Shown: in pieces, positions 37,580 to 48,976 of the stretch
How the letters are laid out: each line of letters starts with the position of its first letter
Numbering within the stretch: the stretch's first letter is position 1
From: Tsukamurella paurometabola
Lineage (GTDB): Bacteria; Actinomycetota; Actinomycetes; Mycobacteriales; Mycobacteriaceae
Reading direction: 5' to 3'
DNA: 64,000 nucleotides
Assembly: GCF_900631615.1 (NCBI RefSeq)
Contig: NZ_LR131273.1
Coordinates: forward strand, 2,884,850 to 2,948,849
Made by a program: the position numbers and the translations under genes
Notes under the pieces: generated by a model
What the model saw: only the letters and a program-made list of their open reading frames with translations
Database searches by the model: none
What the model was told of the DNA's origin: nothing

Positions 37580-39115
37580 TCAGCTGAGCTCGCCCGCGAC
37601 CTTCTCCGCCGCTTCCACCAGCGCGCCGGAGGCGGCCAGCTCGACGACGGCCTCGATCTCGGGCGCCAGGTAGCGGTCGGTGCCGGGGCCTTCGACGCGG
37701 CTGCGGATGAGGTCGCGGACGGCGCCGGTGGCGGCTGCGGGCTGCAGCGGCGCGCGCAGGTCGATCGCGCGGGCGGCCGTCAGCGCCTCGATCGCCAGCA
37801 CGCGGGTCAGGCCGTCGATCGCGCGCCGCAGCTTGCGCGCGGCGGACCAGCCCATCGAGACGTGATCCTCCTGCATCGCGGACGAGGGGATGGAGTCGAC
37901 CGACGACGGCGCCGCGAGCCGCTTGAGTTCGGAGACGATCGCGGCCTGCGTGTACTGCGCGATCATGTGGCCCGAGTCGACGCCGGGGTCGTCGGCGAGG
38001 AACGGGTTCAGGCCGTGGTTGCGGGCCTTGTCCAGGAACCGATCCGTACGCCGTTCACTCATGGACGCCACGTCGGCGGTCACGATGGCGAGGAAGTCGA
38101 GGACGTAGGCGACGGGTGCGCCGTGGAAGTTGCCGTTCGACTCGACGCGGCCGTCGGTCGTGATCACGGGGTTGTCCACGGCGCTCGCCAGCTCGTAGCC
38201 GGCCACGGTCTCGGCGTGCGCAACGGTGTCGCGGGCGGCGCCCGTGACGATCGGGGCGCAGCGCAGCGAGTACGCGTCCTGCACCACGGTGGTGTCCTCG
38301 CGGTGGCTCGCGACGATCGGCGAACCGTCCAGCAGGCGGGTCATGTTCGCGGCCGCGACGGCCTGGCCGGGCTGCGGGCGCAGCGCCTGCAGGTCGGCGG
38401 CGAAGACGCGGTTCGTGCCCATGAGGCCCTCGACGCTCATCGCCGCGGTGATATCGGCGAGCGTGAGCAGGCCGCGCAGGTCGTGGCAGGCCATCACGAG
38501 CATGCCGAGCATGCCGTCGGTGCCGTTGATGAGGGCGAGGCCCTCCTTCTCCTCCAGGTCGACGGGCGTGATGCCCGCGGCGGCCAGCGCCTCCGCGGCC
38601 GGGACGAGTGCGCCGTCGGCCGTGCGCACCGTGCCCTCGCCGATCACCGCGAGGGCGCAGTGCGCCAGCGGAGCGAGGTCGCCGGAGCAGCCGAGGCTGC
38701 CGTACTCGTGCACCACCGGGGTGATGCCTGCGGTCAGCAACGCGGCGTACGCGCGTGCGACCTCGGGGCGCACGCCGGTCCGTCCGGTGGCGAGCGTGGA
38801 CAGGCGCAGCAGCATGAGGCCGCGGATCACCTCCCGCTCCATCTCGGGCCCGGAACCCGCGGCGTGCGAGCGGATCAGGCTGCGCTGCAACTGCTTGCGC
38901 AGTTCCGTCGGGATGTGCCGGGTGGCGAGCGCGCCGAAGCCGGTGGACACCCCGTACACCGGGTCGGGGCTGTCCGCGAGTGCGCGGATGTGCGCTCGGG
39001 TGGCGGCCATCGCGTCGAGCGACTCCTGCGACAGTTCCACGGCGGCGCCCTCGCGGGCCACCCGCAGGACGTCCTCGGGGCTGACGGGGCCGATACCGAC
39101 GGTCACGGTGGTCAT
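37580..39115 (-). CDS. hutH: Histidine ammonia-lyase
   Basis: 511 residues, step one of histidine breakdown (histidine to urocanate and ammonia). The self-formed MIO cofactor arises from Cys143-Ser144-Gly145 in GSLGCSGDLAPLAH; many enzymes have Ala in the first place. Other signatures are YGVSTGFGALATRHI, NGNFHGAPVAYVLDF and QEDHVSMGWSAARKL. The ATG at 39115 overlaps the permease stop (TGATG), so it is translated with the permease. It is convergent with hutUIG, an unusual split of the pathway over two facing operons. Confidence 0.96.
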   Translation of the reverse strand: MTTVTVGIGPVSPEDVLRVAREGAAVELSQESLDAMAATRAHIRALADSPDPVYGVSTGFGALATRHIPTELRKQLQRSLIRSHAAGSGPEMEREVIRGLMLLRLSTLATGRTGVRPEVARAYAALLTAGITPVVHEYGSLGCSGDLAPLAHCALAVIGEGTVRTADGALVPAAEALAAAGITPVDLEEKEGLALINGTDGMLGMLVMACHDLRGLLTLADITAAMSVEGLMGTNRVFAADLQALRPQPGQAVAAANMTRLLDGSPIVASHREDTTVVQDAYSLRCAPIVTGAARDTVAHAETVAGYELASAVDNPVITTDGRVESNGNFHGAPVAYVLDFLAIVTADVASMSERRTDRFLDKARNHGLNPFLADDPGVDSGHMIAQYTQAAIVSELKRLAAPSSVDSIPSSAMQEDHVSMGWSAARKLRRAIDGLTRVLAIEALTAARAIDLRAPLQPAAATGAVRDLIRSRVEGPGTDRYLAPEIEAVVELAASGALVEAAEKVAGELS

Positions 39116-40491
39116 CAGATCTTCTCCAGTTCGATCTTCGGGGTGCGGGGGAGGAATCGGAACGCGACGGCCAGGAGGACCAGCCAGACGGCCCCGACGT
39201 AGAGGGCCACGCGCGTGTCGGCGTGGAACGCGAGCAGGACGATGACGAAGACCAGGAAGGCCATCGTGATCAGCTGGCCGTAGGGCCACAGCGGCACCGG
39301 GAACGCCAGGTCGGCCTGCTGCGCGGGCGACATGGCGCGGCGTGCGCGGTACTGGGCGGCCAGGATCATCAGCCACACGAAGATCGTGGCGAAGGTGGCG
39401 ATCGACGCGATCACCGCGAACACGTTCTCGGGGATCAGCCAGTTCAGCACGACGCCGACCACCAGCGCGGCGGCCATGATGACCACGGTGAGGTACGGGA
39501 CGCCGTTGCGCGAGACCCTGGTGAGCGCCTGCGGGGCCTGCCCGCGCTGTGCCATGCCGTAGAGCATGCGGCCGGCGCCGAACACGTCGCTGTTGATCGC
39601 GGAGAGTGCGGCGGTGATCACCACGACATTGAGGACCGCCGCCGCGGGGCCGACGCCGAGCGCCTCGAAGATCTGCACGAACGGGCTGCGCTCGGTACTG
39701 ATCTCGTTCCACGGGATGATGGCCATGATCACGGTGAGGGTGAGGACGTAGAACAACAGGATGCGGATCGGGACCGTGTTCACCGCGCGCGGGATGGTCC
39801 TCTCGGGATCCTGTGCCTCCCCGGCGGTGATGCCGATGATCTCGCTGCCGCCGAAAGCGAAGACGACGATGGCGAAGCAGCCCAGGAAGCCGCCCACGCC
39901 GGTGGCGAAGAAGCCCCCGTTCGACCAGAGGTTGGACACTCCCTGGGAGGTGTCGTGCAGCCCGAAGCCGAAGAACAGGACGGCGATGCCGCCGGCGATC
40001 ATCGCGATGATCGCCGCGATCTTGACGAGGGTGAACCAGAACTCGAGCTCTCCGAAGGTCTTGACGCCCACCAGGTTCACGGCGGCGATGAAGAAGATGA
40101 TCGACAGCACCCAGATCCACCGCGGCACGTCGGGGAACCAGAATCCCATGTACACGCCGAACGCGGTCACGTCGGCGAGCGCGACCACGATCATCTCGAA
40201 GATGTAGGTCCACCCCGTCATGAAACCCGCGAGCGGCCCCAGGTTCGCCGAGGCGAACTCGCCGAAAGAACCGGCGACGGGATTACGCACGGACAGTTCG
40301 CCCAGTGCGCGCAGGACGATGTAGATCGCGGCACCGCCGATCACGTACGCGACGAGGACTGCGGGACCGGCGGACTGGATGGCCGATGCCGAGCCGTAGA
40401 ACAGCCCCGTGCCGATCGCGGACCCGAGCGCGATGAACCGGATGTGGCGTGCGGACAGGCCGCGGACCAGAGTGGAGCCGAGATCGCTCAC
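39115..40491 (-). CDS. Amino acid permease, probable histidine transporter
   Basis: 458 residues with 12 predicted membrane helices, of the APC amino acid transporter family (AAT/ProY type). The entry motif is [40 protein letters not shown] is another family signature. Overlap with hutH and a HutC-type operator upstream make histidine or urocanate the likely substrate. The GTG at 40491 is preferred because AAGGAG lies 6 bases upstream; GTG at 40506 is possible. Gene names hutT or proY would suit but are not certain. Confidence 0.88.
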   Translation of the reverse strand: MSDLGSTLVRGLSARHIRFIALGSAIGTGLFYGSASAIQSAGPAVLVAYVIGGAAIYIVLRALGELSVRNPVAGSFGEFASANLGPLAGFMTGWTYIFEMIVVALADVTAFGVYMGFWFPDVPRWIWVLSIIFFIAAVNLVGVKTFGELEFWFTLVKIAAIIAMIAGGIAVLFFGFGLHDTSQGVSNLWSNGGFFATGVGGFLGCFAIVVFAFGGSEIIGITAGEAQDPERTIPRAVNTVPIRILLFYVLTLTVIMAIIPWNEISTERSPFVQIFEALGVGPAAAVLNVVVITAALSAINSDVFGAGRMLYGMAQRGQAPQALTRVSRNGVPYLTVVIMAAALVVGVVLNWLIPENVFAVIASIATFATIFVWLMILAAQYRARRAMSPAQQADLAFPVPLWPYGQLITMAFLVFVIVLLAFHADTRVALYVGAVWLVLLAVAFRFLPRTPKIELEKI

Positions 40492-40543
40492 GGAGGACTC
40501 CTTCACGGACGAGCGGAGGTGTGCGGCGGGTCACACTGCAGTA

Positions 40544-40563
40544 TGTATAGCGCTGTCTATACA
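40544..40563. promoter_or_regulatory. HutC-type operator of the permease-hutH operon
   Basis: TGTATAG-CGCTGT-CTATACA is a perfect 7-base inverted repeat. Its right part, TGTCTATACA, is the reverse complement of TGTATAGACA and fits the HutC-subfamily pattern GTMTAKAC. It lies about 55 bases before the permease start. Confidence 0.72.
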
Positions 40564-40605
40564 AATGCGCAAGACCTGTGCCGGCCGAATCCGGCACCGC
40601 GGGAC

Positions 40606-41259
40606 TTAGCGGACCAGCACCGTCGCCACGATGCCCGCGAGGTAGCCCAACCGCGCGACCTCGGAGGGACGGAAGTCCGGGCCGCCGGGGCGGCCGACGA
40701 GCACGACCTTGCCGATCGCGCCCAGCGGCGCCGCGGCCAGCTTGGTGTCGAGCTGCTGCCAAGCCTCCGGCACCCAGTCCGCCTCGGCGTCGAGGGCGAC
40801 GGGGCCGCTGAGCGGGAGGAAGTCGAGGTGTTCGGGCGGCGTCTCCGGCAGGCCCGACGAGCCGAAGACGGGCCACGGAGTGTCCGGGCCGTTGCTCAGC
40901 ACGGCGCACCATCCGACCCGCAGCACGCGCGGCACCTGGTCGGCCAACATCTGCAGTTGGTCGTGTCCGGCGCCTGCTACGTGGTCGATGAGCTCGAGCT
41001 CACGGTGCGTGTCCAGCACGTCGGCGTAGGGGCGGATCGAGTCGACCGTGATCCCGTCGAGCGACTCCGCCGCCGTGATCAGCGTGTCCGGCAGGGATTG
41101 CGGCCCGAGGTCCACGACGATGTCGTCCACGGCGAAGCCGTCGCCGCGCTCCACGACGTCGAGCGAGAGGATGTCGGCGCCCACCGAGCCGAGGGCCACG
41201 GCGAGGGAACCCAGGCTGCCGGGACGGTCGGTGAGGCGGACGCGCAGGAGGTAGGACAC
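40606..41259 (-). CDS. ACT-domain protein (Rv3013-like)
   Basis: 217 residues. An N-terminal ACT domain is clear: MSYLLRVRLTDRPGSLGSLA, VGADILSLDVVERGDGFAVDDIVVDL. The C-terminal half (about residues 95-217) is a GAF-like segment ending in FRPSEVARLGYLAGIVATVLVR. ACT domains usually bind amino acids. The gene neighbours ligA in M. tuberculosis; here the hut locus lies between them. The GTG at 41259 has a GGGGG run just upstream. Role unknown. Confidence 0.8.
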   Translation of the reverse strand: MSYLLRVRLTDRPGSLGSLAVALGSVGADILSLDVVERGDGFAVDDIVVDLGPQSLPDTLITAAESLDGITVDSIRPYADVLDTHRELELIDHVAGAGHDQLQMLADQVPRVLRVGWCAVLSNGPDTPWPVFGSSGLPETPPEHLDFLPLSGPVALDAEADWVPEAWQQLDTKLAAAPLGAIGKVVLVGRPGGPDFRPSEVARLGYLAGIVATVLVR

Positions 41260-41403
41260 GCCCCCGATTGTGGCACCCGGCTCCGCGTCGCGCTGATTCC
41301 GCCCGGTGTCGGGCGGGCGGTCCCCGGCGTCCCGGGCGGGACGTCGGCAAGATCACACCGCCCCGGTTGGTGTCCCGGGCCGTCGGCCCCGACACTGGTA
41401 CGC

Positions 41404-42012
41404 ATGCCCCACACCGAGACCCGGTCGGAGGCAGGAGCGGCCCACAAGGCCTCGCTGACCTCCGTCGCCCGGCGCATCGCCCCCGGCCGCGAACACGAAT
41501 TCCTGGCCTGGACCGACGCGGGGATCGCACTGGCCCGTACCTACCGCGGCTTCCTGGGCGGCGGGTGGGTCCGGTCCGCGGACGACCCCGACCTGTACTT
41601 CGTGATCTACCGCTTCGCCTCCGACGAGGAGCTCGACGACTGGCAGCGCTCGCGCGTGCGCAAGCACTGGCTGGAGCGGTGCGAGGGCCTCGCCGTCGAG
41701 ACCGCCACGCACCGGCTGTCCGGGATCGAGGGCTGGTTCTCCCCGCAGCCCGACGGCGCCGGCCCCGTCGCGGCCCCCGTGGCGAAGGTTCCGCCGCGGT
41801 GGAAGCAGGCCGTGGCCATCTGGCTCGGTTTCTTCCCGCTGTCGCTGCTGATCAATTTCCTGGTGCTGCCGCACCTGACGTTCCTGCCCGCGCACGGCTG
41901 GGGACTGGTGGGCCGCACCCTGATCGCGACGCTGATCAACACCCCGCTCATGGTCTTCCTGGTGCTGCCGTGGGTGACCGCGCGGATCAAGCCGTGGCTG
42001 GAGCGCCGCTGA
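41404..42012 (+). CDS. ABM-domain protein with C-terminal membrane segments
   Basis: 202 residues. The N-terminal half is an antibiotic-biosynthesis-monooxygenase-like ferredoxin fold: TSVARRIAPGREHEFLAWTDA, YRGFLGGGWVRSADDPDLYF and FASDEELDDWQRSRVRKHWL. The C-terminal half has two membrane helices (AVAIWLGFFPLSLLINFLVL and TLIATLINTPLMVFLVLPWV). This ABM plus two-helix layout is common in bacteria, but the activity is unknown. GACACT lies 7 bases before the ATG, suggesting a leaderless start. Confidence 0.78.
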   Translation: MPHTETRSEAGAAHKASLTSVARRIAPGREHEFLAWTDAGIALARTYRGFLGGGWVRSADDPDLYFVIYRFASDEELDDWQRSRVRKHWLERCEGLAVETATHRLSGIEGWFSPQPDGAGPVAAPVAKVPPRWKQAVAIWLGFFPLSLLINFLVLPHLTFLPAHGWGLVGRTLIATLINTPLMVFLVLPWVTARIKPWLERR

Positions 42013-42042
42013 CGGCCTGCGCGTCCACTATCGGGGCGAGGC

Positions 42043-43275
42043 TTATCCGGTGATGGTCTTGCCGAAGATGGTGCGGGCCACCACCCAGTGCAGAACTTCG
42101 TTAGTGCCCTCGTAGATCTCGCCGATCTTGCTGTCACGGTAGAGGGCTTCGACGGGGCCCGCGGTGCCGTCGGCGCTCAGTTCGCGGGCGAATCCGAGGC
42201 CGCCGAAGGCCTGGACGGCGTCGCGGGCGAGATCGACGGCGAGGCGACTGCCGTAGATCTTCGCCATGGACGCCTCGGGCTCGGGGAAGGTCTCCCCGGC
42301 GTCGCGCCGCAGTGCGGCCTTGAGGTAGAGGTTGCGGGCGTTCTCGAGCTCGGTCGCGCGGTCGGCCATGAGGAACTGCCAGTGCTGGTTCGCGGCGATC
42401 TTCCGCCCGAACGCTTCGCGGGTGGACAGGTGCTCGACGGCACGGTCGAAGGCCGCCTGGGCCAGGCCGACTCCCACGGCGGCGATGCCGATGCGCCCCA
42501 TGGTCAGGGTGGCGAGGGCCTGGCGGAGGCCGGCACCTTCCAGGCCGCCGAGGAGGGTGGAGTCGGGTAGATGGACACGGTCGAAGTGGACGTCTGCGGT
42601 GAGTTGGCCGCGGTTGCCCATCTTGCGGTCCGGCTCGCCGACGCTGACGCCGTCGAGCGAGGTGTCCACGATGAACATCGACAGTCGCTCACCCGTGCGC
42701 GCGAGGGTCACGATGAACCCGGCGACGGGAGAATTGGAGATCCACTGCTTGTGCCCGGTGAGTACCCAGCCGTCGCCGGAGCGTTCGGCGACGGTCGAGA
42801 CGGCCTCGGGGCTCAGGTCGGAGGAGGCATTGGGTTCAGTGGTCGCGAACGCGCCCACCACCGATCCCGCGGCGAGCGGCCGCAACCATCGGTCGCGCTG
42901 TTCGGGGGTGCCGTGGGTCAATGCGTTCCCGGCGAGGATGCAATGCACGTCGAAGACCGCGGCGATGCTGCTCGAGTAGTAGGCGAGTTCCTCGATCGCC
43001 ACCGCGGTGGCGGTTGCCGGGTACTGCAGTCCTTCGCCGCCGACCTCGGCGGAGAACGGGACGGCGAAGAGCCCCGATGCTGCGAGTGCGTCGAAGACGT
43101 CGCGGGGGAATCCATCGATGCGTTCGTCGCCGTTGGCGATTCGGTCGGCCGCGGGGGCGATGATCGTGGAGGCGATCTCGCGGACTCGGCGGCGCACGTC
43201 CTGGATCTCCGGTGGTGACAACAGGTCGTGGTAGAGCCGATCGGCGTGACGGACGGGCGTCGTGGTGGATGACAT
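42043..43275 (-). CDS. Acyl-CoA dehydrogenase family protein
   Basis: 410-residue FAD enzyme that oxidises the alpha-beta bond of an acyl-CoA and passes electrons to ETF. Signatures are GAFATTEPNASSDLS (FAD loop), WVLTGHKQWISNSPVAGF, KMGNRGQLTADVHFDRVHLP, STREAFGRKIAANQHWQFLM, AVQAFGGLGFARE and the C-terminal YRDSKIGEIYEGTNEVLHWV. It is last in a five-gene leftward operon, 34 bases after the flavoprotein gene. Substrate unknown; the operon suggests an acid derived from amine or nitro-compound breakdown. Confidence 0.88.
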   Translation of the reverse strand: MSSTTTPVRHADRLYHDLLSPPEIQDVRRRVREIASTIIAPAADRIANGDERIDGFPRDVFDALAASGLFAVPFSAEVGGEGLQYPATATAVAIEELAYYSSSIAAVFDVHCILAGNALTHGTPEQRDRWLRPLAAGSVVGAFATTEPNASSDLSPEAVSTVAERSGDGWVLTGHKQWISNSPVAGFIVTLARTGERLSMFIVDTSLDGVSVGEPDRKMGNRGQLTADVHFDRVHLPDSTLLGGLEGAGLRQALATLTMGRIGIAAVGVGLAQAAFDRAVEHLSTREAFGRKIAANQHWQFLMADRATELENARNLYLKAALRRDAGETFPEPEASMAKIYGSRLAVDLARDAVQAFGGLGFARELSADGTAGPVEALYRDSKIGEIYEGTNEVLHWVVARTIFGKTITG

Positions 43276-43309
43276 GGGGCTCTTTCGATTCGATAGTGAT
43301 GAATGGGGT

Positions 43310-45088
43310 TCAGGTGCGTTGATCGGGGTGGGTGATCGCCGCGATGGTCCGCTGGAGTTCGTCGAGGTGGTTCTCGTAGATTCCTCGTGGCGTTGTGTCG
43401 TGAACCAGGCAGACCTTCGCTGCCGCAGCCGTCGCGATCGCGTGCTGTGCGCCGTTGCCCATGAACTTGGTGACCGATCCGGCGACGTGCGTGACACTGA
43501 TGTGCTTGCCCGCCATCATCAGATTCGCGATGTCGGCGGAGTACAGGCAGCGGAACGGCACCGCGAACGGCTCGTGATCGCGTTCGTCCCACTTCCAGTC
43601 CTTGAGCCGGAAGTCGTACTTCTCGTGACCCGGGTAGTGCAGGCAGAAAGCGCCCGAGTTCATGGCAACCGCGTCGGGGAACGATCGATGCTCGCGGATG
43701 TCGTTCTCGGTGAGCACGAGATCTCCTCGGTACCTGCGGAACTCGCCCTGTGCCGGGACGTGCGCCACCCAGTCGAGGGCGAGGTTGGCGTGGGTCTCGG
43801 GTTCGAAGTTCTTGACGTTGGAGAAGGTGCCGTAGATCGCGCGCAGGAGGTGGTCGCGGATCCGCTCGGCTTCAGTGTACGGATCGAGGTCCTGACCGTA
43901 CTCCCAGAAGTGGCTGGCGGGGAACAGCATCCGGCGCCGGATCGAGGGATCGGGGTTGCGGGCGGCACCGGCGACGGGGCCCGGTCCGTTGTCGGCTCCG
44001 GGCCGCTGAAGCTGGCCACCGAGGTTGGCGTAGTTCTTCGCCACCTCCACGGCCCAGGGAACGTCGGGGAAGGGCGCGGGGTGGTCGCTCTCGTGGGTCC
44101 GGAAGAAGACGGTGTTCCCGTGGTGCGTCTCGACGCGCTCCTCGGGGGCGAGCGGTTCGCCGTACTCCGCTCGGCTCTCCTGTCCGAACATCGTCGATGC
44201 CCCGGTGAGCAGGCCGAGGATCGCCGTGCCGGTGCAGTCGATGAAGATCGACCCGGTCAGCCGAGTCTCACGGCCGGTCCGTGCGGCACGAGCATCGATC
44301 GAGGTGATCCGGTCACCGTCGAGCCCCGCGTCGTACACCTGATGCTCCAGGAACACGGTCACCGTCGGCTGCCCTTCCAGGAGCCTGAGCGCGTGCAGGT
44401 CACCGTCATCCGACCGCGCCGCCAGTTCCTTGACCAGCGGACCTGTGACGCCGCGCGGCGTGATGCCGATCTCGACGCTCGCGTTCCCACCCAGCACCGG
44501 CCGGTTCTGAACGAGGGCGACCGTGAGACCGAGCCTGGCCGCCGCGAGCGCGGCCGCAGATCCCGTGACCCCGCCTCCGGCGACGACGACGTCGAAGGAT
44601 CCGCCGTCGACTGGCGACTCGGGCAGGCCGCGCAGGCGACGGCGCCACGCACGCGACTCCGGGCCCGCGCCTTCGGGCGGGACGTCGTCACCGGTGGTGA
44701 GGTAGATCGCGTCGCATCGGCCGTCGAAACCCGTCAGGTCGGTCAGGGTGATCTGCACTGATCCGGACTCGAGCTCGACGGTGCCCGCGTCCTGCCAGTG
44801 CCAATCGCGTCCGTCCGCGCCGAATTCCACCGGGAGCACCGTGCCGTCGACAGCGACGGTGAACCGCCCGGGATGGTGTTCGGGGACCCAATCCTTGGCT
44901 CGGACCCACACCCGGTAGGTGCCGCGCTCCGTGACCTCGACCGTCGTGGTGGCGTCGGTGACCGGGGTGCCCAGGCCGTGTGCGAGCAGGTAAGAACCCC
45001 CCATGACCGGTTCGAACTGCGAATCCAGCGTCCAGCCGCCGAAGTCGTCGAATTCGGCCGCCGAGACGAGGATGTGGCTGCCGGTCAC
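43310..45088 (-). CDS. FAD-dependent oxidoreductase with N-terminal beta-sandwich domain
   Basis: 592 residues. The C-terminal two thirds is a PF12831-type FAD_oxidored: the Rossmann motif FDVVVAGGGVTGSAAALAAA at about residue 165, GGNASVEIGI, GSIFIDCTGTAILGLLTGA, and MMAGKHISVTHVAGSV near the end. The first 150 residues look like a carbohydrate-binding-type beta sandwich (GTYRVWVRAKDWVPEHHPGR, TLTDLTGFDGRCDAIYL). In other bacteria this pairing is seen in proteins near sugar genes; here it lies among amine-type oxidases. The GTG at 45088 overlaps the membrane-protein stop (GTGA), implying coupling. Confidence 0.75.
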   Translation of the reverse strand: MTGSHILVSAAEFDDFGGWTLDSQFEPVMGGSYLLAHGLGTPVTDATTTVEVTERGTYRVWVRAKDWVPEHHPGRFTVAVDGTVLPVEFGADGRDWHWQDAGTVELESGSVQITLTDLTGFDGRCDAIYLTTGDDVPPEGAGPESRAWRRRLRGLPESPVDGGSFDVVVAGGGVTGSAAALAAARLGLTVALVQNRPVLGGNASVEIGITPRGVTGPLVKELAARSDDGDLHALRLLEGQPTVTVFLEHQVYDAGLDGDRITSIDARAARTGRETRLTGSIFIDCTGTAILGLLTGASTMFGQESRAEYGEPLAPEERVETHHGNTVFFRTHESDHPAPFPDVPWAVEVAKNYANLGGQLQRPGADNGPGPVAGAARNPDPSIRRRMLFPASHFWEYGQDLDPYTEAERIRDHLLRAIYGTFSNVKNFEPETHANLALDWVAHVPAQGEFRRYRGDLVLTENDIREHRSFPDAVAMNSGAFCLHYPGHEKYDFRLKDWKWDERDHEPFAVPFRCLYSADIANLMMAGKHISVTHVAGSVTKFMGNGAQHAIATAAAAKVCLVHDTTPRGIYENHLDELQRTIAAITHPDQRT

Positions 45089-45774
45089 GCAGCCGTCCGC
45101 GCGGTGGTCACCTGCGCGTCCATCCGCTTGTTGTAGGCGTCGAAGGCGGTGTAGGCGCGGTAGTAGGTGAACATCTGCAGGCCCCAGGCCGCGAGGGCGA
45201 GGGTGTAGAAGAGCGGGCGGTCCAGCATGTCATCCTCGGGGATCGGGAAGAAGTCGTACGTGATCGCGATGAAGGAGGCGAAAACTGTCGCGACGCCGGC
45301 CCAGATCGCGTGCTTCTGCTCGCCGATCTGCCACAGGCGCAGGCTGAAGTAGGCGAGGAAGCAGCTCGTGAGCAGGTTGGCGGCGAGCAGGAAGGTTTCG
45401 GCGGCGAGTTTGAACGAGGACTCCTGGTAGCCGAGGAAGACGAAACCGCCGACTGCGGCGAGAGCGAACGCCCCGATCTCCACGGCGAGCGACGGCTTGT
45501 AGCGGTGCGTCACCTGGAGCAGGCCGAGCACCAGGATGAGCGTGATGCCGAAGGACCGCGAGAACGCGTCCAGGAACGCCGCGGCGGTGTACATCGGGCT
45601 GTCGTGGCCGGCCTTGATCGCGGCGAACACCATGAAGTTGGTGCACGACGTCGCGACGACGATCCATTCGAGACCGAGCAGGTAGTTGTGGTGTCTCCGG
45701 AGGAACTTGATGCCGTACGTGTAGCCGACGGCGATCGCCCAGACGACGGCGATCATGAACAGGATCTCGATCAT
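45085..45774 (-). CDS. Integral membrane protein of unknown function
   Basis: 229 residues with about seven hydrophobic segments, from MIEILFMIAVVWAIAVGYTY and ILVLGLLQVTHRY to FYTLALAAWGLQMFTYYRAY. No transporter signature was recognised. Polar residues within helices (TSCTNFMVF, SSFKLAAETF) could form a binding pocket. It overlaps the downstream flavoprotein gene by four bases and follows the nitronate monooxygenase-like gene by 16 bases, so it may carry the substrate or serve as a membrane partner for the flavoproteins. AAGGAGA precedes the ATG. Confidence 0.65.
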   Translation of the reverse strand: MIEILFMIAVVWAIAVGYTYGIKFLRRHHNYLLGLEWIVVATSCTNFMVFAAIKAGHDSPMYTAAAFLDAFSRSFGITLILVLGLLQVTHRYKPSLAVEIGAFALAAVGGFVFLGYQESSFKLAAETFLLAANLLTSCFLAYFSLRLWQIGEQKHAIWAGVATVFASFIAITYDFFPIPEDDMLDRPLFYTLALAAWGLQMFTYYRAYTAFDAYNKRMDAQVTTARTAA

Positions 45775-45790
45775 GGTGGTTCTCCTTGGG

Positions 45791-48099
<2,309 letters not shown>

Positions 48100-48119
48100 C
48101 GCAGTTTCTCCTCGCGCTG

Positions 48120-48135
48120 AGTCGGAGCTCCGACT
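48120..48135. promoter_or_regulatory. Palindrome upstream of the flavoenzyme operon
   Basis: AGTCGGAGCTCCGACT is a perfect 16-base palindrome, 21 bases before the OrdL-like start. A further palindrome, GACTAGTC, adjoins it (48136-48143). The arms AGTCG/CGACT recur at 49091-49104. Confidence 0.65.
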
Positions 48136-48240
48136 GACTAGTCGATCGTCTTGGTCAAATGACCGCGAAACGAGAATGGCAGTGTCGCCGGTCACAGTCA
48201 AGGGCGGCGATCGGAGAAGTCGTGTCGATCAAGACGGACG

Positions 48241-48261
48241 ACCGATTCGCCCCGAATCGGT
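48241..48261. promoter_or_regulatory. Inverted repeat upstream of the TetR gene
   Basis: ACCGATTCG-CCC-CGAATCGGT, perfect 9-base arms, ends 58 bases before the TetR ATG. Its arms differ from the AGTCG sites. It could be an operator for another protein or an RNA hairpin in the leader. A 12-base direct repeat AGTGTCGCCGGT (48181 and 48264) brackets it. Confidence 0.5.
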
Positions 48262-48319
48262 GTAGTGTCGCCGGTGACTCCGGCCGGAGCGCCCTGTTAC
48301 CACCGTCTTGGAGGCCCGA

Positions 48320-48976
48320 ATGGCCCGCATCCCCGCCGCGGAGCGGCGCTCGGAACTCGTCGACGCCGCAGTGCGCGTGATCGCGATCCACGGAGTCGAC
48401 GGTGCCACTACCCGCCGGATCGCGGACGCCGCGCACGCGCCGCTCGCGACGTTGCACTACTGCTTCGCGTCCAAGGAGGAGTTGTTCGCAGAGGTCTTCC
48501 AGTACGTCGCTGGACAGTATCGGGATGTGCTGGCGCGCAATGACTGTCATGGTGACGTGAAGGAGACCGCGCGATCTCTGATGCGCGGGGTGATGGAGTG
48601 GTACGTCGCGAACGAGGACTTCGGCCGCGCGATCATCGAGCTGATCAGCTGGGCGCGACGCCAGGCGAGCGAGCAGGCGGTCATGGTGTACACCGAGGCG
48701 AACTCCGCGCTGCGCGCCATCCTCGAGGCGGACGCCGCAGCCGCCGGACAGTCCCCGGCCGACGGGGCGATCGATGAGCTGGCGTACATGGTCACCGTGC
48801 TCTCGGACGGCTTCGCCATGAATTGGCTGGTGTTCGCGGACCGTGATGCGGCACCTGCTCAGATCGACCTCACCATCCGTGCGCTCGACGCGTGGATGGA
48901 CGCGAATCTGGATACAGGGGGCGGTTGCGCTCCGGCGACCGCGAGCACGCTCCTGTCCTGGGTCGACCTCGGCTGA
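48320..48976 (+). CDS. TetR-family regulator of the flavoenzyme genes
   Basis: 218 residues. The HTH is TRRIADAAHAPLATLHYCFASKEELF at about residues 31-56, followed by a helical ligand domain that fits the TetR_C_6-like group (AELIS/IIELISWARRQASEQ style). It is divergent from the flavoenzyme operon and upstream of the amine-oxidase-like gene, with related palindromes at both. The ATG at 48320 has TTGGAGG 6 bases upstream; a TTG at 48308 is not needed. The ligand is probably the amine or a breakdown product. Confidence 0.86.
   Translation: MARIPAAERRSELVDAAVRVIAIHGVDGATTRRIADAAHAPLATLHYCFASKEELFAEVFQYVAGQYRDVLARNDCHGDVKETARSLMRGVMEWYVANEDFGRAIIELISWARRQASEQAVMVYTEANSALRAILEADAAAAGQSPADGAIDELAYMVTVLSDGFAMNWLVFADRDAAPAQIDLTIRALDAWMDANLDTGGGCAPATASTLLSWVDLG

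Noticed and set aside
39223-42012. 929-codon open frame on the plus strand
   Set aside because: Only its last 203 codons (ABM-domain protein, from 41404) are real; the rest is antisense to the permease and ACT genes.
48100-48319. Possible attachment site or mobile element edge near the flavoenzyme island
   Set aside because: The repeats are symmetric operator-like elements; there is no integrase, tRNA or matching repeat at the far side.
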